NCBI GenBank assembly: GCA_041391225.1
Contig: JAWKOL010000032.1
Coordinates: forward strand, 17,702-81,701
Reading direction: 5' to 3'
DNA: 64,000 bases
Source: RI-153 sp041391225
GTDB lineage: Bacteria; Chloroflexota; Anaerolineae; Caldilineales; Caldilineaceae
Notes under the pieces: generated by a model
What the model was told of the DNA's origin: nothing
Databases searched by the model: none
The model's input: the letters and a program-made list of their open reading frames with translations, nothing else
In this document: one piece after another, positions 56,164 to 64,000 of the stretch
Numbering within the stretch: the stretch's first letter is position 1
Layout: every line of letters begins with the position of its first letter
Position numbers and translations under genes: made by a program

Positions 56164-58073
56164 TCACCGCGCCATCTCCAAGAAAAACATCCCCACATCA
56201 TTCACCTCATCCAGCCCGTAGACCCCGTCATCGCTGCCCACCAGCCAGTTCGGGCGGTTGGGATCGCTTTCTGTCCCCCAGTAGACCTGGAAGTAGTGCA
56301 ACCGCACCAGGTGATCGCCCAGTTCGTCGATCAACATGGTCGTGTAATCGCCCAGGCCGACCTTGATCACGTCGCGACTCGCCTGCTGGTTGTCCCCGCC
56401 CGAGAGGATGCCATACTCCGACACCAGGATCGGGAAATCGTCGCCGAAGACCGACCGCGCCGTGTCCGACTCAACTGCGCACATGACCGCTATCGTCGTC
56501 ATCGCCGAAGACGACGGCGCCTGCCGCCATGTCCACGTCGCTCGACGTCAGGTAGAAGTGGACGTGTATCCCGTCGATGGGGAGCAGCCCGCCGAATCGG
56601 GTGGCGTAGGCGTCGAGGACGTTGCCAAACGTGGGCTGATCGCTGCCGTCCGCCGAAATGCGATCCGCGGGGTCCGCCGGCCACGACGTGTGACCGCAGC
56701 AGTAGAGATCGCCCGGCCATGTGTTGTGGCGGAAGACGTTGTCGGCGATGGCCTCATCCGTCCACGTGGGGCTGATCCGGCGCTGCAACACCGGCTCGTT
56801 CACCAGCAGCAGCGGACGGCCCGCACAGTTGCTGGGGACTGTGTTGCACGCCATTGTCGCCGACCACACCATGGGGAAGTAATTGGCGTCGCTTTCGCAC
56901 AACGACCACAGCGTATCGTTGAGGTTCTGTTCCAGTTGGCGTTGGCGATCCAGTTGTACGCAGTTGAGATCGGCCATCGTCGGCCAACTGTCCAGGTTGC
57001 GCCCGGTGGCCTGAATGCCCTGCCACGGTAGCCGACGCCCACTTCGACGTGGTGTTCTCTACAAAGGGGACCACTGGCGCCGCCACAGGGCAGTGCCACA
57101 GCGTGTCGGCATGGGCGCCACAGGGCCGATCTCCGCGCCGCCGGGCAGCGGACACGTCCGCGCCGCCGGTGACAGGAAACCGTGATCCACCTGGGGCAGG
57201 AAGACGCTGGGCCATGCCTGGGATCGTCTTATTGCCGCTCGCAGCCGACATCGACTGCGCTCGCGTAGCAAGCGTCTGCGTCAATGTGGTCGCTCCCAGT
57301 TCTGCCTGCCCCGCTGCTGTCGGCAAGAAGCGATTGACCACCGCCGCGATAGGACGATCCGGCTCGGCGGCCACCGTGACGCGCAGCGCGCCGGTCACCG
57401 GTGTCAGACCGTCGCCGTAGCGGTTGGAGTAGGCCAGTTGACTGAGCAAAAACGAACGTCGCCCGTAGGCGGGCAACACCGCCGCGTTGTTGGCAAAGCA
57501 CAGCCCGTCGACGGGGCAGAGGGTGAAGATCACCTGGTTGCTGTGGCCGTTCAGGTTCTGTAGCACGATTTCAACAGCGCCAATTTCCACCGCGGCGGGA
57601 TCATCGATGCCGGTTGCGGTCACCTCGTTCAGGACGAGTTCCTCGGCGCTGTCCGCGGGGCGGGCGGCCAGGTAACCGGTGTGCAGCGGCGCGTTGCCGT
57701 CGTCGCGGCTGCTCACAAAGACGGCCACCGGCTCGTCTTCGCTGCGCACCTCGCCGTGGAAGATCCCGTGCATCCCCACTGCGGCGGGCAAGAACTGCCA
57801 CTGTTCGCCCGCCGCAACTGTCTGCGTCTGCGTGTAGACCACCGTCCCCACATCGTTGCGCAGCGTGAGCAGCGTTGTGGCTGTCTCATTGCCCGGATTG
57901 AACACCGAAATCGTCGAAGAAAGGTTGGGGCCGACCTGGCTGTAGTAGTAGCCCACGTCGCCCAAATCGTCTGAGTATTCCGTTGCCGCGGGCGCGCCAA
58001 ACGCCGCCGCCGGCCACAAAGTACAGAGCAAGCACAAAACCAGCATGAAACGGCATCGACTGCGATCAAACAT
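56164..58073 (-). CDS. Secreted protein with glycosidase-like C-terminal domain, frameshifted
   Basis: ATG 58073 with GGAGG 5 nt upstream. A signal peptide (FMLVLCLLCTLWPAAAFGAPA) precedes a beta-rich N-terminal half (TISVFNPGNETATTLLTLRND, QVIFTLCPVDG, ALRVTVAAEPDRPIAAVVNRFLP) like adhesion or anchor-type domains. Frame shifts near 57230 and 57090, where one frame contains VFLPQVDHG, lead into a catalytic-looking part: PFVENTTSKWASATVA, then WQGIQATGRNLDSWPTMADL, ANYFPMVWSATMACN, LLLVNEP. A shift near 56485 gives FPILVSEYGILSGG and LVRLHYFQVYWGTESD. NEP and SEYGIL place Glu residues as in clan GH-A glycosidases and echo the protein at 37966. It ends LDEVNDVGMFFLEMAR. Confidence 0.72.
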
Positions 58074-58108
58074 AATGCCTCCGATCAATACAGAGATCTC
58101 AGAATTTG

Positions 58109-58195
58109 GTGATCCACGAAGGCACACGGAGAAGCACGAAGAAGAGCAATCTCCTTTCTGCGCTTCGTGTATCTTCGTGTGCCTTCGTGGATCAC
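58109..58195. repeat. GTGATCCACGAAGGCACACG inverted repeat
   Basis: Arms 58109-58128 and 58176-58195 are perfectly complementary over 20 bp, with CACGAAG/CTTCGTG extensions toward the centre. The surrounding gap 58074-58474 carries no gene. The 58240-58400 part is AT-rich and probably holds the promoter of the next gene. Confidence 0.85.
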
Positions 58196-58474
58196 TGTTT
58201 TTCTGGTTTCTCCTAAAGTGGTTCGATAACACCTTGAAGTTGCTACGCTATCCGCTTATATTGATCGACTTTCTAGCTTAGTTTGCGTATGCCAAAATGG
58301 TACCAAACAAGGAATATCTCGCTTTTTTCAAAACAATGTGCTTGGACAGTGCGCTGGATTGTGATATGCTGGCCTTGGCTGTCAGCACCGTAGACCCTCA
58401 TTGACACATCGGGCAGTCGCACTTACATCCACTGCGTTTTTACCGGCAACACCGGCAGTTCACGTAACCACCGC

Positions 58475-60464
58475 ATGACCATCCAAAACTTTTCACCAAC
58501 ACAGACACGCATGCTCATCGTCGGCGTGCTGATCCTGCTCACCGTCGGCGGCGGATTTGGCATCGCCCTCAGCGGCGGCGCTTTTTCCGCACCCGATCCG
58601 GCCCGCTACCGAGATCTGCCTGTGGCCGGCGTGGCCCCACCTGCCCAAGACCTGCCCGATCTCGATTTGATCTTCGTCGATCCCCCCGCCCAAGGACCGG
58701 CGCTACTTATCCTCGCCAATCGCGGACAGAGCGAACTGGCCTGGCGCATGGTGGGCGTAGGCCGTGATCCCGGTGGGCGCATCGGCGTGATCCGCGTCGG
58801 CGTGGTGGGCGTCAACTCGTTCCGCCTGCAAGCGTTGCTGCGTGCCGACGCCGCTCTGGCCGAACGCTTCCGCTTCGTGGATCTGGGCGACGGCTGGTAC
58901 GAGAGTGTGCTCGATCCCTTCGACATGATCCTGGTCACCGAAGCCGGCGACGGCATCACCCCGGTCGAAGCCGAAGCGCTGGCCGCCTACGCCGCCACCG
59001 GACGATCTGTGGTGATGGGCATCGCCGGCTTCACCCTTCCCGCCGAAAGCGCCACGCGCCTGGCCGGCCTCTTCGGCGTCACCGCGGCGCAGAGCACCGC
59101 GGCCGACGTGCGCGCCCAGCAGACCCTGCCCGCGCCGCGCCCCGTCGATCACCCGGTCAACGCCGGCGTGGTGGACCCGGCGCTGCCCGAAGGTGCGGTG
59201 GCGTCGTTCGCACCCAACGGCGCTCGGGTTGTCAGCGCCGCGGACGATGACACTGGCGACGGCGGCGCGCGCGGCTACGTGCTGGCCCGTGACCGTGGCG
59301 GGCGCACGGTGCTCATGGGCGGCAACCTGGCCGCCTGGTACGCCGCCGACCCCGCCCTGGTGCGCAACGCCATCCGCTGGGCCGGCGTCACCTGGGTCTT
59401 CTTGGAACCCAGCGCGGGGACAATCCCTGCCGGCGCCGACGCCCCGTTGGCCGCGGACATCGATGTCACCGGCTTCATCAGCGGCGCGCACACCGCCAAC
59501 ATCTTCATCCGCAGCAACGATCCCGCCCAGCCGCAACTGCTCGTCCCCCTGGCGCTGCGTGTGGAAGGCCAGGCCGCGGTGGAAGTCGATGCCGCCGAAC
59601 TGGATTTCGACACCGTCTTCGTGGGCTACGCAGAGGCCCAAACGCTGCGCATTCGCAACACCGGCTCCACCGATCTCATCGTCGGCGCTGTGGAGATCGA
59701 TCACCGCGGCTTTGTCGTCGAACCGGCTCAGTTGACCGTCCCTGTGCTGGGCAGCGCGACGGTGCAGATCACCTACCGTCCCGCCGTCACCGAAACCGTG
59801 TCGGCGCAGTTGACCATCCGCAGCAACGATCCGGTCAGCCCCACGCTGCAACTGCCGCTGGCTGCCGCCGCCGAAGCTGCGCCTGCCATCGCCCTGCTCG
59901 AAATGGCCGCCACGCAGACCCTGACCGTGGCCAACGCCGTCATCGAAGTCGGCGCGCCTGTGGTCTTCGATCCTGCGGTTTTGGAAGATTTAGAAACACC
60001 CGCCGTGGAGACAGCGACGCCGGTCGCCGACGTTGTCGCCACGCCGTCTCCAACGCCCAACGACATCGTCGCCGCGCCGCAAGCCACCGCCGTGGATGTC
60101 ACCGAGACACCCACCGCAACCGTCGATATCACACCTACCTTCGACATCACGCCTACGGTGACAGCCACCGCAACCGTCACCGTTACAGCCACACCCGCCG
60201 CGCAGATTCCCGCCGTCTTCGCTGTGGCCGCGGCAGGGTCCCTGCGCCGAACCCGGCGACGATGCCGATGTCCTCGCCGCCGTAGACGCGCTGAGCCGCT
60301 GGCGCGTCCTCGCTCGTAGCCAAGACGATCTGTGGCTGGCGGTGCAATCCATTTCAAGCGAAGACGTGCAGGGCTGGCTCCTGCGCGCCGATCTACGTGT
60401 TTTGGGCAACGTCGACGCGTTGCCGGTGAGTGATTCGGCCACAAGCCAAGAGGAAATTGACTGA
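58475..60464 (+). CDS. Exported ASH/choice-of-anchor-D protein, C-terminal frameshift
   Basis: N-terminal membrane segment (MLIVGVLILLTVGGGFGIAL) followed by about 300 residues resembling a beta-galactosidase-like or ThuA-like flavodoxin domain without catalytic motif (GWYESVLDPFDMILVTEAG...AAYAATGRSVVMGIAG). Two ASH/HYDIN-type beta sandwiches follow (IFIRSNDPAQPQLLVPLALRV, LDFDTVFVGYAEAQTLRIRN, LTIRSNDPVSPTLQLPL). A Thr/Pro-rich spacer follows. One shift near 60240 replaces an Arg-rich nonsense end with EPGDDADVLAAVDALSRWRVLARSQDDLWLAVQ...VQGWLLRADL, an SH3b-like end, stopping at TGA 60462-60464, which overlaps the kinase ATG by 1 nt. It is operon-linked to a BY-kinase. Confidence 0.8.
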
Positions 60465-62170
60465 TGCAGACGACGGAAAGCATGGTTGCATCCACTCCGC
60501 CCAGCGCGACGCCCACCCTCGCCGCGGTCAATGGGCAGCCGCCGCGCCTGGCGCGTCCGCGCGTGCAGGAGAACGAACTGGTGATCTACGCCCGCCTGCT
60601 CTGGCAGTGGTCGTGGCTGATTGTGCTGTGTGCGCTGTTGGGGGGCGTGGCCGCCTACGTGGCCAGCCGCCTTTCTGCGCCTATCTACCAGGCCACCAGC
60701 ACGCTGCTGATCAACGAAGCGCGCACGCCCGGCGCCGCCAACTACCAGGATCTCCTGGCCAGCGAGCGTATCTCGCGCACCTACGCCGAGTTGCTCACAC
60801 GGCGCCCGATCCTGGCGCGGGTGGCCGCGCAACTGGGCCAAAGCCCCGACATCTTCGACGAGGGCGTGATCACCAACCTCAACGTGACGCCGGTACGCGA
60901 TACTCAGTTGATCCAGATTGCGGTGGACGGCATTTCGCCCGAACTGGTCACCGCGGTGGCCAACACGCTGCCGCCCGTCTTCATCACCGAGATCCAGGCC
61001 ATCCAATCGGCGCGCTTCGCCGGGTCCAAAAGCAACCTGCTCAACCAGCTTCAGGCGCTGGAACAGGACATCGCCGCCACCGAAGACGCGCTCACCCGTC
61101 TGGGCGCGCCGCAGACCGCGGCCGAAGAGCAAGAACGCGAGCAGTTGCAGGCCGCGCTCACCCAGTTCCAAGCCAGCCACGCCAATCTGCTGCAAAGCTA
61201 CGAGGAACTGCGCCTGGTAGAAGCGCAGTCCATGGACAACATCACCGTGGTGGAGCCTGCCGATCTGCCCGATGCGCCCATCCGCCCGCGCACGCTGCTC
61301 AACACGCTGCTGGCCGCCATCGTGGGCGCCATGCTGGCAATGGGCGTGGTCTTCCTGCTCGAATACCTGGACGACCGCATCCGCTCACCCAATGATCTGG
61401 ACAGCGTGGTCGACGCCGCCTGGCTGGGCGCGGTGCCGCGCATCCCCAACGTGGACCCCAAGAACTACTCGCAGCAGCAGTTGATCACCCAATGTGAGCC
61501 GCGGCATCCCATCTCCGAGGCCTACCGCGGCGTGCGTACCAATCTGCAATTCTCCAATATCGACGTGGGGCTGCGTTCGCTGGTGACGACCAGCGCCAAC
61601 CCCAGCGAGGGCAAAACCACCACCGTGGCCAACCTGGCGGTGACCATGGCCCAGGCCGGGCTGCGCACTGTCCTCGTAGACGCGGACCTGCGCCGCCCCA
61701 TGCAGCACAAGATCTTCGCTCTGAGCCAAAGCCCCGGCATCACCGACGCCCTGGTGCAGCCCGACGCCTGGGCCGGTGCCTTCGTGCGCGCCACCCACGT
61801 GTCCAATCTCTACCTGCTCAGCAGCGGCGCCGCGCCGCCCAACCCCGCCGAGTTGCTGGGATCGCAGCGCATGCAGCAGTTGCTCAGCCAGATCGCAGCC
61901 GATGCCGATGTCGTGCTCATCGACGCGCCGCCGCTCCTGGCCGTCACCGACGCCCAGATCCTGGGGCGGCTGGCGCAGGGCGTGGTCCTTGTGATCGACG
62001 GCGAGCGTACCGGCCGCGGCGCCGTGGCCCGCGCCGTCGCCGCGCTCGCGCAGGTCAACGTGCGGTTGATGGGCGTGGTGTTGAATCGCATGGCGAAGTC
62101 GGCGCGAGGGTACGACTATTACTACAATGATTACTATTATGCAGGGAAAGGTGACAAGGCGAGGGGGTGA
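60464..62170 (+). CDS. Polysaccharide co-polymerase/bacterial tyrosine kinase (Wzc-like)
   Basis: 568 residues. The Wzz domain (about 30-320) begins with a membrane segment (WLIVLCALLGGVAAYVAS) and ISAPIYQATSTLLINE, has a coiled coil (about 185-255) and a second membrane segment (LLAAIVGAMLAMGVVFLLEYLDD). The cytosolic BY-kinase domain has Walker A SANPSEGKTTTVANLA, Walker A' VLVDADLRRP and Walker B DVVLIDAPPLLAVTDA. The C-terminal tail is Tyr-rich (YDYYYNDYYYAG), the autophosphorylation cluster. It controls exopolysaccharide chain length and export. Followed by a matching phosphatase. Confidence 0.95.
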   Translation: MQTTESMVASTPPSATPTLAAVNGQPPRLARPRVQENELVIYARLLWQWSWLIVLCALLGGVAAYVASRLSAPIYQATSTLLINEARTPGAANYQDLLASERISRTYAELLTRRPILARVAAQLGQSPDIFDEGVITNLNVTPVRDTQLIQIAVDGISPELVTAVANTLPPVFITEIQAIQSARFAGSKSNLLNQLQALEQDIAATEDALTRLGAPQTAAEEQEREQLQAALTQFQASHANLLQSYEELRLVEAQSMDNITVVEPADLPDAPIRPRTLLNTLLAAIVGAMLAMGVVFLLEYLDDRIRSPNDLDSVVDAAWLGAVPRIPNVDPKNYSQQQLITQCEPRHPISEAYRGVRTNLQFSNIDVGLRSLVTTSANPSEGKTTTVANLAVTMAQAGLRTVLVDADLRRPMQHKIFALSQSPGITDALVQPDAWAGAFVRATHVSNLYLLSSGAAPPNPAELLGSQRMQQLLSQIAADADVVLIDAPPLLAVTDAQILGRLAQGVVLVIDGERTGRGAVARAVAALAQVNVRLMGVVLNRMAKSARGYDYYYNDYYYAGKGDKARG

Positions 62171-62207
62171 CAAGGTGATTGCTGGATTGGGGGATTGATC
62201 TGTCGAG

Positions 62208-62275
62208 CAGAGATGATGGGATGATGAGGATGATGTGATGAAGCGTCTCAATCACATCATCCTCATCATTCCATT
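62208..62275. repeat. GATGATGGGATGATG inverted repeat upstream of phosphatase
   Basis: GATGATGGGATGATGAGGATGATGTGATG is followed by CACATCATCCTCATCATTCC. A GATTGGGGGATTGAT fragment of another repeat family lies just before it (62170-62192). Confidence 0.8.
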
Positions 62276-62343
62276 ATCTTATCCCCAACTGAACACGAAA
62301 AGCACCAATCCAGCGATCACCCTGTCGCCCTGTCAACACAACC

Positions 62344-62808
62344 ATGCCCACCATCCTCCTCATCTGCACCGCCAACCAATGTCGTTCGCCGCTGGCCGAG
62401 GGTCTTTTGCAGCGGGAACTGTCCGCGCGCGGACTCGACGATTGGTGCGTGGCTTCTGCCGGCGCCTGGGCCGAGGACGGGCGTGTCGCCGACCGGCGCA
62501 GCCAGGCCGTGGCCGCAGAATGGGGCGTCGATCTGAGTGGTCACCGCGCCCGGCGCGTGGATGAAATGCTGCTGGCCCAGGCCGATGTGGTGCTGTGCAT
62601 GGAGCGAGGACACGAAGAGGCGCTGCGTCTGGAGTTTCCGGCGCTGGCGACCAGGCTGCATCTGTTCAGCGAACTGGGCGGGCTGCGCTACGACATCGCC
62701 GACCCCGTCCGCGGCAACATGGACGACTTCCGTGCCCTGCGTCGAGACTTGCAACGGCTGATCGAAGTGGGAATGGCGCGGTTGGTGGCGTGGGGGGGGC
62801 GCCCATGA
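62344..62808 (+). CDS. Low-molecular-weight protein tyrosine phosphatase
   Basis: 154 residues. The P-loop CTANQCRS (Cys8-x5-Arg14) binds and attacks phosphotyrosine; the general-acid Asp lies in DIADPVRGN. It probably dephosphorylates the Tyr-rich tail of the adjacent kinase, as Wzb does for Wzc. It is separated from the kinase gene by a repeat-filled gap of about 170 nt and overlaps the next gene by 4 nt (ATGA). Confidence 0.94.
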   Translation: MPTILLICTANQCRSPLAEGLLQRELSARGLDDWCVASAGAWAEDGRVADRRSQAVAAEWGVDLSGHRARRVDEMLLAQADVVLCMERGHEEALRLEFPALATRLHLFSELGGLRYDIADPVRGNMDDFRALRRDLQRLIEVGMARLVAWGGRP

Positions 62809-63980
62809 CACGCATAACCGCCGCCACTTTCTTCCTGCTGGCGCTGCTAGTGACGACGCTGCTCGGCGCGCGGCTGGTGCAGCACAACGTAGACGCGTTC
62901 CAGGTGAAGCGCGTCCACGGTGCGCGGCTGGCGGCGTGGGATGCGCCCGCAGCAAGTGCCGGGGACTTCAGAAAGTCCCCGGCACTTGGAGCCGCCGGCG
63001 ATCCCTGCGCGTTCCTGCCCTGGGTGGCAGGTTTCCCGCAACTTGCCCCTCGCCCCACGGCCTGCCCCCCCACCGCGATGACCGATCTGTGGGCGGCGCG
63101 CCAGTCCTGGCTCAACCGCGCCGCGGACGACGCCTGCACCCGCTGGCAGCGCCAGGACGCCTGGGTGGAACCGCTCACGCTGCTCGATCTGAGCGTGGAC
63201 GCCGCAGCCTGGGACGATGTGCGTGCGCTGCTGGCCTGCCTGGAAGGCTGGGATCTGTCCGCGTTGAACGAAGAGAGCCGACGCCGCCTCACGGGCCGCG
63301 CCGCCGTGGCCTACCGGCGCCTGGGCGATCACCTGGAGCAACTCGCGAGGGAAGACAATGCAGACGCCCTCGACGAAGAGGCGACGAGGCGGAGAGACAA
63401 AGAGGCGCTGGCCGCCTACGCCGCCGCCGACCGCTGGGACCCCAATCAACAGCGCCAGGGGACGTCCGCGGCGGCGCGCTTGCTCACTGAGCGCGGTGAC
63501 GTCGTCGCCGCGCTCGCCTTGTTGCAAGCCGCCGCGGCAGACGAGACCCTGCCCGCAGAGACGCGTTACCGGTTGTGGATGGAGACAGCGGCGCTGTTGG
63601 CCCGTGATCCTGGCCGCACCGAATCCGCCCGCCAGGACGCGGCACGCGCCGCCTACGACGTCGCCCGTCGCCTGCGCCCCGATCAGATAGGACCCTACAC
63701 CGGGCTGGCCGCGCTCTACCGCGACAGCAACCCGGCATGGTCGGCGGCCGCGCTCAATGCGGGGCTGGACAGCCCAGCCGCGGCCACAGCCGCCAACCGC
63801 CGCGTCCTCTTGCGCCAACTGGGCGATCTGCATCGGTCCCTGGCCGAGTGGGAGGCCGCGGCCTGCGCCTACCGCGCCGCCCTGGCCCAACCCGTCGCGG
63901 AGGACACGGAACGCGGCGCGCTGCAACAACTTATCGACGATATGGAGACGCGGCTGGGGCGGTCCGCGGGGTGTGGGTAG
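62805..63980 (+). CDS. Membrane-anchored TPR-like protein containing a palindrome-encoded insert
   Basis: 391 residues from ATG 62805 (ATGA overlap with the phosphatase stop); the longer frame from 62595 lies inside the phosphatase gene. One N-terminal membrane segment (ITAATFFLLALLVTTLLGARL) precedes an extracytoplasmic helical-repeat region with several TPR-like pairs (GDVVAALALLQAAAADETLPAE, LGDLHRSLAEWEAAACAYRAAL). Residues about 50-62 (ASAGDFRKSPALG) are encoded by a 16-bp perfect palindrome belonging to a dispersed repeat family. The role is probably in polysaccharide assembly by context. The remaining 63981-64000 is repeat-like GGGATTGGG. Confidence 0.82.
   Translation: MTRITAATFFLLALLVTTLLGARLVQHNVDAFQVKRVHGARLAAWDAPAASAGDFRKSPALGAAGDPCAFLPWVAGFPQLAPRPTACPPTAMTDLWAARQSWLNRAADDACTRWQRQDAWVEPLTLLDLSVDAAAWDDVRALLACLEGWDLSALNEESRRRLTGRAAVAYRRLGDHLEQLAREDNADALDEEATRRRDKEALAAYAAADRWDPNQQRQGTSAAARLLTERGDVVAALALLQAAAADETLPAETRYRLWMETAALLARDPGRTESARQDAARAAYDVARRLRPDQIGPYTGLAALYRDSNPAWSAAALNAGLDSPAAATAANRRVLLRQLGDLHRSLAEWEAAACAYRAALAQPVAEDTERGALQQLIDDMETRLGRSAGCG
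62953..62988. repeat. AAGTGCCGGGGACTT palindrome, copy 3, inside a gene
   Basis: CAAGTGCCGGGGACTT (62953-62968) and AAGTCCCCGGCACTTG (62973-62988) are perfectly complementary around the 4-nt loop CAGA. The 36-nt length keeps the host frame open. Intergenic relatives are at 35848-35921 and 44389-44467. Confidence 0.9.
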
Positions 63981-64000
63981 GTTGGGGAATAGGGATTGGG

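Overview
The window looks like a chromosomal segment of a high-GC Chloroflexota bacterium, most likely a Caldilineae or Anaerolineae relative. This is inferred from gene content and style: many secreted proteins, DUF898, DUF4012 and DUF5666 families, a CHAT-TPR protein beside an ECF sigma factor, large Gly-rich surface proteins and abundant intergenic palindromes. No rRNA, tRNA or CRISPR array was recognised.

Layout. 0.2-8 kb: signal peptidase I, an AI-2E-type permease fused to a HAD hydrolase, two small unknowns, Hsp20, selenophosphate synthetase (SelD) with an in-frame UGA at the catalytic position, and a DUF898 membrane protein. 7.4-16.1 kb: a coherent block of ECF sigma factor, soluble zinc-finger protein, CHAT-TPR protease, secreted subtilase with a DUF5666-like domain, secreted jelly-roll protein and a secreted six-repeat DUF5666 protein. 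16.2-18.1 kb: grpE-dnaJ without dnaK. 18.3-28.1 kb: metabolic genes and a solitary SF2 helicase, several frameshifted, plus a wrecked caspase-like gene. 28.3-29.3 kb: an internally deleted insertion sequence. 29.3-35.7 kb: a giant Gly-rich secreted protein. 36-40.4 kb: PHA-regulator-like protein, patatin, glycosidase-like protein and FAD oxidase. 40.4-44.4 kb: divergent citrate synthases (one with an N-terminal HTH), a cupin and a branched-chain aminotransferase. 44.5-51.2 kb: secreted protein, DUF4012 protein, and hydantoinase/oxoprolinase HyuB-HyuA. 51.3-58.1 kb: Moco-domain protein, ClpS, nuclease-SH3 lipoprotein, M23 peptidase, a second aminotransferase and a secreted glycosidase-like protein. 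58.5-64 kb: an exopolysaccharide-type module with an ASH-domain protein, BY-kinase, low-molecular-weight phosphatase and TPR protein.

Two themes cut across the window. First, about 17 otherwise well-conserved genes contain one or more single-base frameshifts with family-typical sequence on both sides. Unpolished sequence is the simplest explanation, so most are annotated as genes rather than as dead copies. Second, several families of dispersed palindromic repeats fill the gaps. They often abut stop codons, supplying the last codons of unrelated proteins, and in two places they lie inside genes.

The most interesting leads are the selenocysteine SelD with a SECIS-like hairpin, the sigma/zinc-finger/CHAT/subtilase cluster, and the gene-invading repeats.
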